NCBI RefSeq assembly: GCF_007097395.1
Contig: NZ_VKDC01000009.1
Coordinates: forward strand, 186,001 to 250,000
Source: Fulvivirga sp. M361
Lineage (GTDB): Bacteria > Bacteroidota > Bacteroidia > Cytophagales > Cyclobacteriaceae
Direction of reading: 5' to 3'
Length of the DNA: 64,000 nucleotides
Made by a program: the position numbers and the translations under genes. The notes beneath the pieces were generated by a model. That model was not told the origin of the DNA. It saw only the letters and a program-made list of their open reading frames with translations, and ran no database searches. Positions 55,495-64,000 of the stretch are shown one piece after another; position 1 is the first letter of the stretch; every line of letters begins with the position of its first letter.

Positions 55495-57996
55495 TTACTG
55501 TTTCCCATCTGGCTCCCAGTCGAAATAATCATCTTCTTCCAGCTCTATGGTTTCCTGTTTTTTGAGCCCTTTATTTTTGAAGGCTTCCTTGAGCTCTTTT
55601 ACTTCCTTTTTCAGGTCGCTGGCAATTTTCTGTTTTACGGCGTCTTTATCATAGACTATCCGGTAATCTGCAGCAGTTCCTACTATTTTCAGGTATAACA
55701 GGCTTCTCCCATTTCCATCTTCTTCTATAGCGCCAAAAGCCTCATCCTTATCTACCTTCCTGGTACTTCTTAAAGGGGCTATGACCCTGTAGTCAATTTT
55801 TTGATTAAAAGTATGTGTACCGCCGATCCTGAGTTGAGTCACATTGGACTGTATCTCCATTTGAGGCAGATAAATGGTTTTATCCTGGATAAAAAAGTCG
55901 TTTTTTATTTCCGAGAACGTCAGGTGGTCCAGCTTTTCCGCATCCACGTAACGCGCCAGGCGTTGCATAGGCTCAAAGTTATTTAACTCACCACCAATAA
56001 TTGAGGCAGACACATTGGCCATTAACGTTTCAGAGAACAAAGTTAATTTCTCATTAAAATCCATTGTTGCTTTCACCTCTGCATTCACCCTGCCTTTCAG
56101 GTGCCTGTCTCTTAAAAAATCCTGGTTGAAATTCTCCAAAACATAGAAAGCACTGTCCAGGTGTACCCCTGCTACCCGGAAGGAAGTATTCACTTTAATG
56201 TCTTTACTGTTTTTAGCATCTACCAGACCGGCCATATGCACTTTCCCACCCATAGAGGAGAACGAAAGCTGATCGGTGAGTGCCACTTCATCTTTTATTT
56301 TGAGGTCTCCGGAAATATTCCGGGCCAAAAAACGCCGGAATTTTAGTGACTTGACGTCGCAGTTAAACTTTAGCCGTAAGCGAGGCGATAAGCCGAAAAC
56401 GTAGTCTGAGTTTTCCTGATCTGATTCGCTTACGCTTAATAGCTGGTCCATATCTACAAAGTCGGATTTCAGCGTAGATTCGATGCCTACCGGTTCATTT
56501 TCAAAAAGAACATAGGCGATGATGTTCTTGAAAAAACCATTCAAAAGAAAATCGGTATTACCAAATTTCCCGCCGACATTGCTTAAAGCGAGATCGTTGT
56601 CATTAAAAAGCAAGTTGCCATTTAGCGCCGTCAAAGGTAATCGAACCTCCTTCAATGCCAATGACACATTTTTCAGGTCAATGTCTCCCGACGTTTTTAC
56701 CCTGGACGTGGCAGACTTTCTTTTTAAATCAGACAGGTATCCGGTAAAAGAAACATTCAGCGCCAGATTACCCGCTGCTTGTAAGATATTTTCGGGGCTG
56801 TAAAACTTAAAGACAGAATTGATGTCTAGATCCCCTTCAAAATCCATTTTTACATGAGGAGCATTGAAATCTTTGTACATAAGGTTTCCGCTAAACGGGC
56901 GCCCTTCCAAAAGCCCTGATATATTCTTCATTTCCAGGTAGTAGGAAGAAGCCTTACTGAGATCGTCTGCGTGAAATTTTCCCCGGGTTCTGGCCCTGGA
57001 AATAGTGACATCCTGTTCAGGGTAGGTGAGGTCACTGTCAATGAGCCCAAAATTTATGTCTAACACAGGTGAATGTTGATTATCTATCCGCCCTTTCATG
57101 ACCATATCAAAATACACTTCCCCGGAACTACGGTAGTGAGCAAAGCGCTGTGACGTTTCACCGGGGAGCAAGGATAAAATCGTTTGAATGGTGGTATTCT
57201 CCCCTTCCAGGTTTAAGTCGATCATAGGGTGCTCTTTAAACTGATAACCCCCGTAAACGATAAAATCAGAACCAGCTACATTGAAGCGTGAGGAATTAAA
57301 ATCTATGCCCTTTTCAATATTATTATAGACCACTTTGGCAGTCAGGGCAATGTCCTTTTCTTCTACCCAGACTTTATTTTGCACCAGTAACCGATCAAAA
57401 TTAAAATCACCGGAAGTCCGGATGTCATAGATATCCCGGGCAACATTAAGTCTGGCCTCGGCCTTAGGGGTGGAAATGTTCATATATACCTCCGTTCTGG
57501 CATTAGAGTACCTGAATTCTACCTGGTTTAAATAAACCTTCGACAAGTCGAAGGTCACTTTGGCCGTATCTCCTGCACCCGTTTTCTTAACGATGTTATA
57601 ATTGACCTCACCTTTTTCATTCACTTTTAAATGTGCCTTAGCATTGTTCAGGTGGATCTCTTCAATAATGTATTTTCCCTTAAGCAGGTTGAAGGGATTA
57701 AAAGTGAAATCTATACCAGAGGCATCCAGCATGGCACTGCTACTGTTTGAATAGCTTTCTTCAATCAGCACATCCCGAAACGTAAGCGATACATTTGGAA
57801 AGTTGGTAAGTGCTGATACTTCTATTTTACCGACATGTATAGGTGTATTAATGGTTTTGTTGGCCTCACGAATAAAATGATCGATCAACTGATCTTTGTA
57901 CAGAAAAGTAGCAGCTACGCTGGCACCGATGATCGTAATGACTACGACTGCGGTATATACAAAAATTTTCTTGAGGATCTTTTTCAATTTTATCAC
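55495..57996 (-). CDS. AsmA-like envelope protein
   Basis: 833 residues with one N-terminal membrane helix (~10-32) and a long beta-rich repeat body typical of the AsmA/TamB-like lipid-bridge family (INTPIHVGKIEVSALTNFPN, FNPFNLLKGKYIIEEIHLNN, ending VIAPLRSTRKV...). Such proteins span the periplasm and help move phospholipid to the outer membrane. The end is polar and acidic, with KEELKEAFK-like helices. It is convergent with the Usp gene. Confidence 0.88.
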   Translation of the reverse strand: MIKLKKILKKIFVYTAVVVITIIGASVAATFLYKDQLIDHFIREANKTINTPIHVGKIEVSALTNFPNVSLTFRDVLIEESYSNSSSAMLDASGIDFTFNPFNLLKGKYIIEEIHLNNAKAHLKVNEKGEVNYNIVKKTGAGDTAKVTFDLSKVYLNQVEFRYSNARTEVYMNISTPKAEARLNVARDIYDIRTSGDFNFDRLLVQNKVWVEEKDIALTAKVVYNNIEKGIDFNSSRFNVAGSDFIVYGGYQFKEHPMIDLNLEGENTTIQTILSLLPGETSQRFAHYRSSGEVYFDMVMKGRIDNQHSPVLDINFGLIDSDLTYPEQDVTISRARTRGKFHADDLSKASSYYLEMKNISGLLEGRPFSGNLMYKDFNAPHVKMDFEGDLDINSVFKFYSPENILQAAGNLALNVSFTGYLSDLKRKSATSRVKTSGDIDLKNVSLALKEVRLPLTALNGNLLFNDNDLALSNVGGKFGNTDFLLNGFFKNIIAYVLFENEPVGIESTLKSDFVDMDQLLSVSESDQENSDYVFGLSPRLRLKFNCDVKSLKFRRFLARNISGDLKIKDEVALTDQLSFSSMGGKVHMAGLVDAKNSKDIKVNTSFRVAGVHLDSAFYVLENFNQDFLRDRHLKGRVNAEVKATMDFNEKLTLFSETLMANVSASIIGGELNNFEPMQRLARYVDAEKLDHLTFSEIKNDFFIQDKTIYLPQMEIQSNVTQLRIGGTHTFNQKIDYRVIAPLRSTRKVDKDEAFGAIEEDGNGRSLLYLKIVGTAADYRIVYDKDAVKQKIASDLKKEVKELKEAFKNKGLKKQETIELEEDDYFDWEPDGKQ

Positions 57997-58096
57997 TGGA
58001 ACAACCTGCCTACCGGACCGGCAAGCTACTTTATTGTATGCTAAACTTCAAACGGCATCAAGTGAATTAAATTTTAAAGTTTCAAAACATAAACAC

Positions 58097-58126
58097 TTGC
58101 ATTCAATAAAAACTATATTACATTTG
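58097..58126 (+). promoter_or_regulatory. Bacteroidota-type promoter of tRNA-Val
   Basis: TTG (58097-58099), a 19-base spacer, and TACATTTG (58119-58126), matching TTG-N19-TAnnTTTG exactly. The transcript would begin about 58132, ~34 bases before the mature tRNA. Confidence 0.8.
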
Positions 58127-58165
58127 CATTCCATTTCGCAGAAGAGCGATGTATTACAAGTTAAA

Positions 58166-58240
58166 GGGCGCTTAGCTCAGCTGGTTCAGAGCACCTCGTT
58201 TACACCGAGGGGGTCGGGGGTTCGAATCCCTCAGCGCCCA
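58166..58240 (+). tRNA. tRNA-Val (anticodon TAC)
   Basis: 75 bases with acceptor stem GGGCGCT/AGCGCCC, D arm with AGCTCAGCTGGTTCAGAGC, anticodon stem CCTCG/CGAGG with loop TTTACAC and anticodon TAC, and a TPsiC arm GGGGGTTCGAATCCC. It carries no encoded CCA (CAAC follows). It reads GTA and probably other GTN codons through a modified wobble base. Confidence 0.95.
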
Positions 58241-58249
58241 CAACATTGA

Positions 58250-58288
58250 AAAACCCGTCTAAAATCAGTGATTTTAAACGGGTTTTTT
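58250..58288 (+). terminator. Terminator after tRNA-Val
   Basis: A long stem, ACCCGTCTAAAATC with GATTTTAAACGGGT (loop AGT, one mismatch), followed by six T. It lies 10 bases after the tRNA. Confidence 0.85.
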
Positions 58289-58290
58289 GT

Positions 58291-58659
58291 TTTTAGATTC
58301 GAAATTTTCAGTACCACGGGTAGTGGGAGAAGGGTGTTGTTAACGATCAACTAAAATGAGTATGCGTCCCAGTTGCCCACGCTGGTTGTAGAATGTCCTA
58401 CAATCCATTATTGGCCTAGGACGTCCGCCCGTTTGGTATGAAGAGATTTAGATTGTATCGAAATAGCCTCATAACAAACTTTACGCACTTTCCAGTTTTC
58501 TCACCGTAGCCGTTAATTAGTCCAGCCGCACTACCTTGTTATTATCAAGAGCATACATTAAATCTACATGATAACGGACAGGCATTGTTGAAATAAGTGA
58601 ATCTCCAATGCATACCTATAGCGATCTCATTCCCGACATACTATCTACTTAGATAGGTG
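58291..58659. other. Gene-free stretch after the tRNA
   Basis: About 370 bp with no credible frame and no strong motif. tRNA 3' ends are favoured integration sites; no attachment-site repeat of the tRNA end was found here, only the small element that begins at 58660. Confidence 0.35.
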
Positions 58660-58881
58660 CTAGTGTCGTGTCAATGCTCAATTGACGTTTATAGTTAGAT
58701 TACAAACGCTATTTGCAGTGTTGGAAAGTTCTCGGCCAGTCAGCAATCTGCAAAGGGCAGTAGGCAAAAAAGTGGAAGTTGTCCTGTATTTTTTTGCCTA
58801 CTGCCTTTTGCCTACTGCCTACTTTAAGAATGAGACCTAAAAAATAGTGTAACCGCCATTTGAGGTGTGACATGACACTAG
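58660..58881. mobile_element. 222-bp inverted-repeat (MITE-like) element
   Basis: Ends in imperfect inverted repeats CTAGTGTCGTGTCA (58660-58673) and TGACATGACACTAG (58868-58881), 13 of 14 bases; the match continues inward for ~20 more bases at about 14 of 19. Inside is a second inverted pair, GGCAGTAGGCAAAAAA (58756-58771) and TTTTTTGCCTACTGCC (58789-58804), plus a direct TGCCTACTGCC copy. No transposase frame is present, so it would be mobilised in trans. No target duplication was seen at the flanks. Confidence 0.6.
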
Positions 58882-58926
58882 AATATTGACCAAAGTTCAT
58901 AGGGATACAAAATATAGTAATGATTA

Positions 58927-58996
58927 AAGCCCGAGCGGACGCTCTATCCTGTTGTAGGTCATAGGAAAGCTGCGCTTAACCAACGACCAGATAGGA
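58927..58996. repeat. Dispersed repeat R1 left-end fragment, inverted
   Basis: Reverse complement of the R1 left end found at 9452-9520, with GATAGAGCGTCCGCTCGGGC preserved. It lies 45 bp after the inverted-repeat element, 45 kb from the other R1 copies, showing that R1 is genome-dispersed. Confidence 0.7.
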
Positions 58997-59098
58997 TAGT
59001 TGGGTTTGAAAGAAAAACAGCTCCGGGTAATGCCATATCAAATATGACACTCCATTTCTTCCTTCTTCTTTGTCATCACCGGAACATCAACAAAACAA

Positions 59099-59908
59099 TC
59101 ATTCAAAATGCCTCAGATCCTGCGGAGTAAACGTCCATTCCGGAGTATTAATCGTTTTACTGTTCAATTCATACCAGGGGCTAAGGTCATCGTTCATTGG
59201 GTTCAGAAGTATTTGGGTATCCTGAGCAGGCATATAGCTTTGAGCCAGCAGGTAGACCTTTTTTCCGTTGGCAGGATTTATTGCCATATCCACCACTATT
59301 ACGGCATGCCCATAAGGGTTTTTCTTTTGGATCAGTACATCCCCAATTTCCATATTCATGATGTCACGGGGTTTCATTTCATTGTGCAGAGACCTGGTGT
59401 TGGCATATGAAAAAATATACCGCATGTATTTTCTGAACGTCGGGTAGGAGTAATCCCCATTGACATAAGTTGTATAATACCTGGATTTGCTATCAGAAAC
59501 AAAGTCAAAATGGAGGTTTGAATAATCCTTGATCTTATAAAGGTATTCGCCGCGTAGGCGCATGACAGCGTCAGCACATTGCTGCAAGTCCTGCTGGTCC
59601 AATTCCATATCTACAACGGCAGCATAAACACTCCTATTGACCTTTGGAAGGCCATTGTAGTAATATACCAGATTCCCTGAAGATTTTAAGGGCAAAGTAC
59701 GCAGGTAATGTGCAAAAGAACCGGATGATACAGGTATTCGCTGGTAGCCTTTAGGCGGGATTATACGTTTTTCCAGTATGCTTTCGGCCTCATGAATCCA
59801 TTCGGGGTTAGCATTTTGCCCCAGGCATGATGATAAGACAAAGCAGCCTGAGCAAAGTAAAAGCACTGTGATACACCCTCTAAGACAAAATCGTTTTTCC
59901 AATGGCAT
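59099..59908 (-). CDS. DUF4846 lipoprotein
   Basis: 269 residues. Signal with LSSC (Cys28). The body (IPPKGYQRIPVSSGSFAHYL, RLRGEYLYKIKDYSNLHFDF, GDVLIQKKNPYGHAVIVVDMA) matches the DUF4846 family as I remember it, a NlpC/P60-like fold with HAVIVVD; the His could be catalytic. It is the last gene of a minus-strand row after the S9 peptidase and the NTF2-like lipoprotein. A wall or peptide hydrolase role is likely but not shown. Confidence 0.8.
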   Translation of the reverse strand: MPLEKRFCLRGCITVLLLCSGCFVLSSCLGQNANPEWIHEAESILEKRIIPPKGYQRIPVSSGSFAHYLRTLPLKSSGNLVYYYNGLPKVNRSVYAAVVDMELDQQDLQQCADAVMRLRGEYLYKIKDYSNLHFDFVSDSKSRYYTTYVNGDYSYPTFRKYMRYIFSYANTRSLHNEMKPRDIMNMEIGDVLIQKKNPYGHAVIVVDMAINPANGKKVYLLAQSYMPAQDTQILLNPMNDDLSPWYELNSKTINTPEWTFTPQDLRHFE

Positions 59909-59940
59909 GAAAGAAAAAACGGATAACTGCTTAATTAGGT

Positions 59941-60441
59941 TTAGTATTCCGTGACATTCAGCATACTGTCTATTTGTTCCACCACAGTACCTACTATTTC
60001 GTTAGGAATAGGTACCGTCAAGTTATAATGACTGATCTTCCAGCCCTCCACACTTTTTGTTAAAACCCCGGTGCCCCTGCTTGGTCCAAGGTTAGGTGTA
60101 CTTAATGTTTCGTCAAACCAGGCCGTTTTGCCGTCATCAGAGAGGTAGATATACCTTTCATCCGGGGAAAAACTCCAGGCCTTACCTCTGTCAAAATAAG
60201 GTTTACTCCAGGGTTTAAATTCGGCGACGGTCCATCGTTCTGTAGCGTCCGTGCCCATAAAGATGGAGCTGTCATCTTCAAAATATCCAAAGTAACGATC
60301 GAAATCAGCATCGGAAGCCGCCTGGTGCCAATCGTTCAATACATTATGTATGTCCTTTTTTATGGCAGGTTCATTGATGGTGTCCACTTCCATTTTACAA
60401 GCGGAAAGCACACCTATCATTACTATCAACAGCTTTTTCAT
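59941..60441 (-). CDS. NTF2/SnoaL-like lipoprotein
   Basis: 166 residues with lipoprotein signal ending in LSAC (Cys15). The mature domain (DIHNVLNDWHQAASDADFDRYFGYFEDDSSIFMGTD, WSKPYFDRGKAW, SVEGWKISHYNLT) is an NTF2/SnoaL-like cone fold common in small hydrolases and binding proteins. It lies between the S9 peptidase and the DUF4846 gene, 36 bp after the peptidase stop. Ligand unknown. Confidence 0.8.
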   Translation of the reverse strand: MKKLLIVMIGVLSACKMEVDTINEPAIKKDIHNVLNDWHQAASDADFDRYFGYFEDDSSIFMGTDATERWTVAEFKPWSKPYFDRGKAWSFSPDERYIYLSDDGKTAWFDETLSTPNLGPSRGTGVLTKSVEGWKISHYNLTVPIPNEIVGTVVEQIDSMLNVTEY

Positions 60442-60477
60442 TGTTTTAAATTAGTTAAAGACCGTGTCTTAAAACGT

Positions 60478-63291
60478 CTATTCCCTCATATATTCATACC
60501 CCTTATCAATACCCTTTTGGATAGCCGGCACCCCTTCTCCCATCCATTTTGGCATGGGTTCATCTTTCAGATAGTGATCAAAGAATTGTTGCATTCTTAT
60601 ATTGAAATCCCGGATGTTCTGCCATTTGGTAGGCCAATGAGGTTCTTCATTGTAGTTAAGCATCCACGATGGCTTGTTCAGACGTCTGAGCGACACGTAG
60701 AATTCAATGCCCTGGTACCAGGGAACATGCCCGTCCGCATCGTTATGCATCAGCAATAGAGGTGTTTGGATCTTATCTACAAAGAAAATAGGTGAGTTTT
60801 CGATGTATCTCAATGGATATTCCCAGAGTGTACCGCCTATCCTGCTTTGCGTATGTTCATACTGAAACATACGGCTCAGTCCTGTCCACCAGCGTATACC
60901 TCCGTAAGCGCTGATCATATTGGATACCGGGGCGCCTGCCTCTGCTGCCGCGAATATATTGGTTTTGGTGACCAGGTAAGCAATTTGGTAGCCTCCCCAG
61001 CTATGTCCCTGCACGCCGATGTTGTCTTTATCTACAAACCCTTCACTGATCAATTGCGTCACTCCGGGAATGACCGCGTTGTAGCAACTTTCTCCAGGGT
61101 ACCCGGTACGATAAACGATGTCAGGTACAAAAACTACGTAGCCCCGGCTGGCATAAAACGTAGGATTAATGATGGACCTTATCGGTACGGCACCCCAATG
61201 ACGATTAAGCTGATGGGAATTGCGTTCATAGAAATAGGTGATCATGGGGTATTTCCTGGCAGGATCAAAGTTTTCCGGCTTGTAAAGTAACCCCTCCAGC
61301 TCAATACCGTCCAGTGACGTCCATTTGTATACTTCCACAGAACCAAATAAAAGGTCTTTTTGCTGTGGATTAGCCTCACTGATACGGGTTATTTTTTTAA
61401 AGGTAAGGTTAGAAGTGAGCATATCCGGAAACAACTCATGGTGTTGTTTATTGAAAAACACAACGTCTGCATTTTCAGCTTTAACCGGACGGGAATAGCG
61501 ATGTTTGCTGTATACCAATGACTTTAGATTCTTCCCGGATCTAAGCTCGTAATATCCCTCCTCACGAGTGGTTTCGTTAAATGCACTGAGCAATATTTTC
61601 TTGTAATCAATGGCACGGTTTTCAAGGTCCAGGTCCAGGTACCTGAAACGTGTTCTATTTGTTCTTCCTTTGGTCAGGTTAACCGGAGCAGCATTATTCT
61701 CAGGGTCTACCTGCCATATGTCATATCGGTCGTAGATGAGTATATAAGTATCGTCGACAGTCCAACCGGCTATACCATAAGAAGACGGCAAGTTTGGATT
61801 GTCGTTCAGCTCATTGGCCATCGACGTGGGTATCCTGGATGAAACCGGGTTAGTTTTGCCTGATTGATGATTGTAGGTATACCAGGTGGAATCAACAGCA
61901 TTGTACCAGTAGAGATATTTGCCTGATGCAGAAATATTGCCGTTACCCCGGACATCCTGAGCGACTAATTTATGCTCTCCGCTATTTACATTGATGTAGT
62001 AAAAATCATTATGTCGCGGCCACCCTTCCCAGGAAATGTATTTCTGATAAGGCAAATTGGAGATGCCCATAGCATGGTCCGCATTACCATCATCCGCCAG
62101 GCGGACCTCGGGTAATGTGTTAAGCCCCAATTGATGTATTGCATTGGTGGAAGTATTCATCACCGCTGTATAACTTCTCTTTTGATCGTCTTCCAGCTCT
62201 ACATTCTGTTGGGTATGAAGCCTGCTGTCCTGGTAGTTCCATATTTCTACATTTACGATCTCTTCAGGAAGGAGTGTAGTGTCCTTGACCACAGGTGGAG
62301 GTGAGGTGCCGAAAAACAGCCTTGAACCGTTATCAGAAAAATAAAGATTACCATGTTTATTTACCACCCATCCATCAGGCTTTTCCCCAACATCATTATT
62401 CGCTTTTACCCGGGCAGAATCCATTCCGGGCTTCCAGTACCTGAGCTCTACATTTCTTACCAGGGCTTTGGTAGTATCAAGATCAGACAGAAAAGCAACC
62501 TGCTTCCCATCTTCAGATAACGCCAGCTGCTTGTATTTACCTTTACTACGTGTCATAGGTACGGTAGATTTTTCTGTGACATCATAATAGTAAACGCCTG
62601 GAAGTAGTACGCTATCTATACCGGTAGTATGATACAGCAGGGCCTTCCCTTTTTCTGCAAACAAATAATCCAGCACATATTTCAAAGTATCCTGGGTGCC
62701 ATCTTCCAGGTTTCTTACCACCAGGTGGTAGCCGTTTTCTTTACTAACTTTTTTCTCTTTTTTCTTCTTTGGCTTTTTAACTTTAGTGCTGTCATTGCTG
62801 TGTTTCGTGGTGTCCTTTTCTATACGTTTTTCTTCCAGCTTGTAAGCAATGTGGCTGCTCCACTTTTCAGGCACTTTAACGTTCTTGACCCTTGGTATTT
62901 TCCAGAGTGTTTTGGTTTGCAAATTGTAGATACCCAGACTGTCTTTGGGCAGTTTTTTTTCTTTTACCTTCTTCCGCTTCAGATCATTGAGTGAGTCAAG
63001 CGCAGGTTTGATCGTGAAGATCACATATTTTGAATCCCAGGTGAAACGTGCACTTTCTGACCTGGAAAATGAGGCAATCTCTTTTCCCCCGGTCTCGGCG
63101 ATCTTTAGCGTGACATCACCTTTACCAGGCTTAAGATGGTACAATACGTATTTACCGTTAGCAGCTATTTGTTCACCACGCAGACGATTCCATGTATCAA
63201 AATCGTCATGGTTCATAGGTCGTTTTTGTGAAAATGTGATGCCTGAAATTAACAGTAAAAATATAAGGGACAGGAGATTTTTGTAATGCAT
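60478..63291 (-). CDS. S9 family (prolyl oligopeptidase-like) peptidase
   Basis: 937 residues from the ATG at 63291. Signal peptide 1-22. An N-terminal beta-propeller-like region (~30-630) precedes the alpha/beta-hydrolase catalytic domain: GHSWGGY with Ser764, the Asp near 851-853 (HNDADGH) and His885 (EEPHWPT). A Lys-rich insert at ~165-195 (KKPKKKKEKKVSK) is unusual. It is probably periplasmic and cleaves peptides; neighbours are the DUF3820, NTF2-like and DUF4846 genes on the same strand. Confidence 0.9.
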   Translation of the reverse strand: MHYKNLLSLIFLLLISGITFSQKRPMNHDDFDTWNRLRGEQIAANGKYVLYHLKPGKGDVTLKIAETGGKEIASFSRSESARFTWDSKYVIFTIKPALDSLNDLKRKKVKEKKLPKDSLGIYNLQTKTLWKIPRVKNVKVPEKWSSHIAYKLEEKRIEKDTTKHSNDSTKVKKPKKKKEKKVSKENGYHLVVRNLEDGTQDTLKYVLDYLFAEKGKALLYHTTGIDSVLLPGVYYYDVTEKSTVPMTRSKGKYKQLALSEDGKQVAFLSDLDTTKALVRNVELRYWKPGMDSARVKANNDVGEKPDGWVVNKHGNLYFSDNGSRLFFGTSPPPVVKDTTLLPEEIVNVEIWNYQDSRLHTQQNVELEDDQKRSYTAVMNTSTNAIHQLGLNTLPEVRLADDGNADHAMGISNLPYQKYISWEGWPRHNDFYYINVNSGEHKLVAQDVRGNGNISASGKYLYWYNAVDSTWYTYNHQSGKTNPVSSRIPTSMANELNDNPNLPSSYGIAGWTVDDTYILIYDRYDIWQVDPENNAAPVNLTKGRTNRTRFRYLDLDLENRAIDYKKILLSAFNETTREEGYYELRSGKNLKSLVYSKHRYSRPVKAENADVVFFNKQHHELFPDMLTSNLTFKKITRISEANPQQKDLLFGSVEVYKWTSLDGIELEGLLYKPENFDPARKYPMITYFYERNSHQLNRHWGAVPIRSIINPTFYASRGYVVFVPDIVYRTGYPGESCYNAVIPGVTQLISEGFVDKDNIGVQGHSWGGYQIAYLVTKTNIFAAAEAGAPVSNMISAYGGIRWWTGLSRMFQYEHTQSRIGGTLWEYPLRYIENSPIFFVDKIQTPLLLMHNDADGHVPWYQGIEFYVSLRRLNKPSWMLNYNEEPHWPTKWQNIRDFNIRMQQFFDHYLKDEPMPKWMGEGVPAIQKGIDKGYEYMRE

Positions 63292-63416
63292 AGCACAGAT
63301 TTTAAGCAAGAAGTAGTGAAGGTAGAGACGAATTGCTTACCATACGTACTATTTTTACTTGAGAGGCGAGTCAGGAAGTATGCCGCGGGCAATATAAACT
63401 CGTACTAACGGGCATC

Positions 63417-63677
63417 TTAGTGGTTATCCCCTTTTGCTGCTTGTTTCAACGGTTCCAACAACTGTCCGAGCCCGTTGATCTTTATTTCATAAATGGTAGA
63501 CAGTAACATACCGATTTTTCCTTTTGGAAATCCGTTGCTATGAAACCATTCGAGATAGTAAACCGGTAAGTCACATAAGATGGTATCCTTATACTTGCCA
63601 AAGGGCATTTTCATCCGCACTAACTGCAACAATATTTCCGGGTCAGGCTTCAGTTCGTTGGTGTTAAATTCATTCAT
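63417..63677 (-). CDS. DUF3820 family protein
   Basis: 86 residues with the family pattern MKMPFGKYKDTILCDLPVYYLEWF and GFPKGKIGMLLSTIYEIK. These small proteins have been called quorum-sensing-regulated virulence factors in some bacteria; their biochemical role is uncertain. It lies upstream of the S9 peptidase in the same direction, 125 bp apart. Confidence 0.85.
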   Translation of the reverse strand: MNEFNTNELKPDPEILLQLVRMKMPFGKYKDTILCDLPVYYLEWFHSNGFPKGKIGMLLSTIYEIKINGLGQLLEPLKQAAKGDNH

Positions 63678-63693
63678 GTAGATATCAAAAGAA

Positions 63694-64000
63694 TCAAATT
63701 TTTAATAGCTCTTTCCAGGTCCCTTTTATACGATTATACTTAAGCGTACTCGGTAATGCTTTCCACCAGTATTTGTTCAATTCCACGGCAAAGCTGGGTT
63801 GCATATAGCAATTTATGGTGCAACCCTCACATTCAGGTAAGCGGCCTTCCAGCGCGACAAGTTGTTGCACTTCTTCCGATTGATATAATTCATAAAGATT
63901 ATTATCAATGTTGAATGCTTTTAACCCAAGGTGGTAACAAGGTAACACCAATTGGTTTTCAGGAGAAATAACCACGGTAGAACTGGCGGCTTTACATACC
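63694..64000 (-). CDS. C-terminal part of a radical-SAM/SPASM-like protein (cut by window edge)
   Basis: The open frame continues past 64000, so only ~100 residues are visible. They show VCKAASSTVVISPENQLVLP, a CYHLG and a CEGCTINCYMQPS cluster, which resembles the SPASM-domain Cys set that binds accessory iron-sulfur clusters in radical-SAM enzymes. The core CxxxCxxC lies outside the window. It starts 16 bp before DUF3820 on the same strand. Confidence 0.6.
   Translation of the reverse strand, partial: VCKAASSTVVISPENQLVLPCYHLGLKAFNIDNNLYELYQSEEVQQLVALEGRLPECEGCTINCYMQPSFAVELNKYWWKALPSTLKYNRIKGTWKELLKI

Noticed and set aside
58291-58881. Prophage or integrative element attachment at tRNA-Val
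   Set aside because: No integrase gene and no repeat of the tRNA 3' end were found within the window downstream.

Overview
The window reads as a stretch of chromosome from a Bacteroidota bacterium, most likely a Cytophagales (Fulvivirga/Flammeovirga-like) marine or soil heterotroph. The signs are several TonB-dependent receptors with a carboxypeptidase-like regulatory domain at the N terminus, many small lipoproteins, a LytS/LytTR two-component pair, a protein with a type IX secretion C-terminal sorting-like tail, Bacteroidota-only families (DUF4249, DUF4846, DUF4374) and promoters of the Bacteroidota type (TTG, 19 bp, TAnnTTTG) in front of the tRNA and an HxlR gene. The species assignment is inference.

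Region by region: 1-5 kb holds a trypsin-fold protease, orphan lipoproteins and an AI-2E family exporter. At 5-9.3 kb are a decayed DUF4374 gene, the magnesium channel mgtE, an ECF sigma factor and a small secreted protein. From 9.4 to 13.9 kb lies a repeat island: two near-identical ~400-bp repeats, scrambled fragments of the same repeat, a ~250-bp direct repeat, a 21-bp tandem repeat array, an XRE regulator, a truncated ORF and a nucleotidyltransferase-HEPN fusion. 13.9-16 kb is an AraC/AhpD-like/cupredoxin cluster. 16.1-21.2 kb is a tight receptor/DUF4249/LytS/LytTR operon. A PLP decarboxylase and lipoproteins follow. 25.2-32.2 kb is a second receptor locus: an Lrp regulator, divergent from a TonB receptor, a CHRD-like lipoprotein, an exported (Tat-type) HisC-like aminotransferase and an AEC-type permease. 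32.2-38 kb carries a membrane MutS-like ATPase, an M20 peptidase, an Xre/RES toxin-antitoxin pair and HxlR-NudC. 38-57 kb is mostly housekeeping or envelope: an amidase, a SanA/YdcF-like protein, a glucan phosphorylase homologue without the PLP lysine, a HEAT-cyclophilin lipoprotein, purK-purE, a K+ channel, TerB-like and TerC genes, a Fur-type repressor, an ABC exporter, a universal stress protein and an AsmA-like protein. 58-64 kb has tRNA-Val, a small inverted-repeat element, and a minus-strand run (DUF3820, S9 peptidase, NTF2-like lipoprotein, DUF4846), ending in a cut radical-SAM-like gene.

The most interesting leads are the periplasmic aminotransferase/receptor/permease locus (25.2-32.2 kb), the glucan phosphorylase homologue whose PLP lysine is alanine (42.6 kb), the 9.4-13.7 kb repeat family with structured ends, and the 222-bp MITE-like element at 58.7 kb. 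All functional assignments rest on motif reading without database searches.
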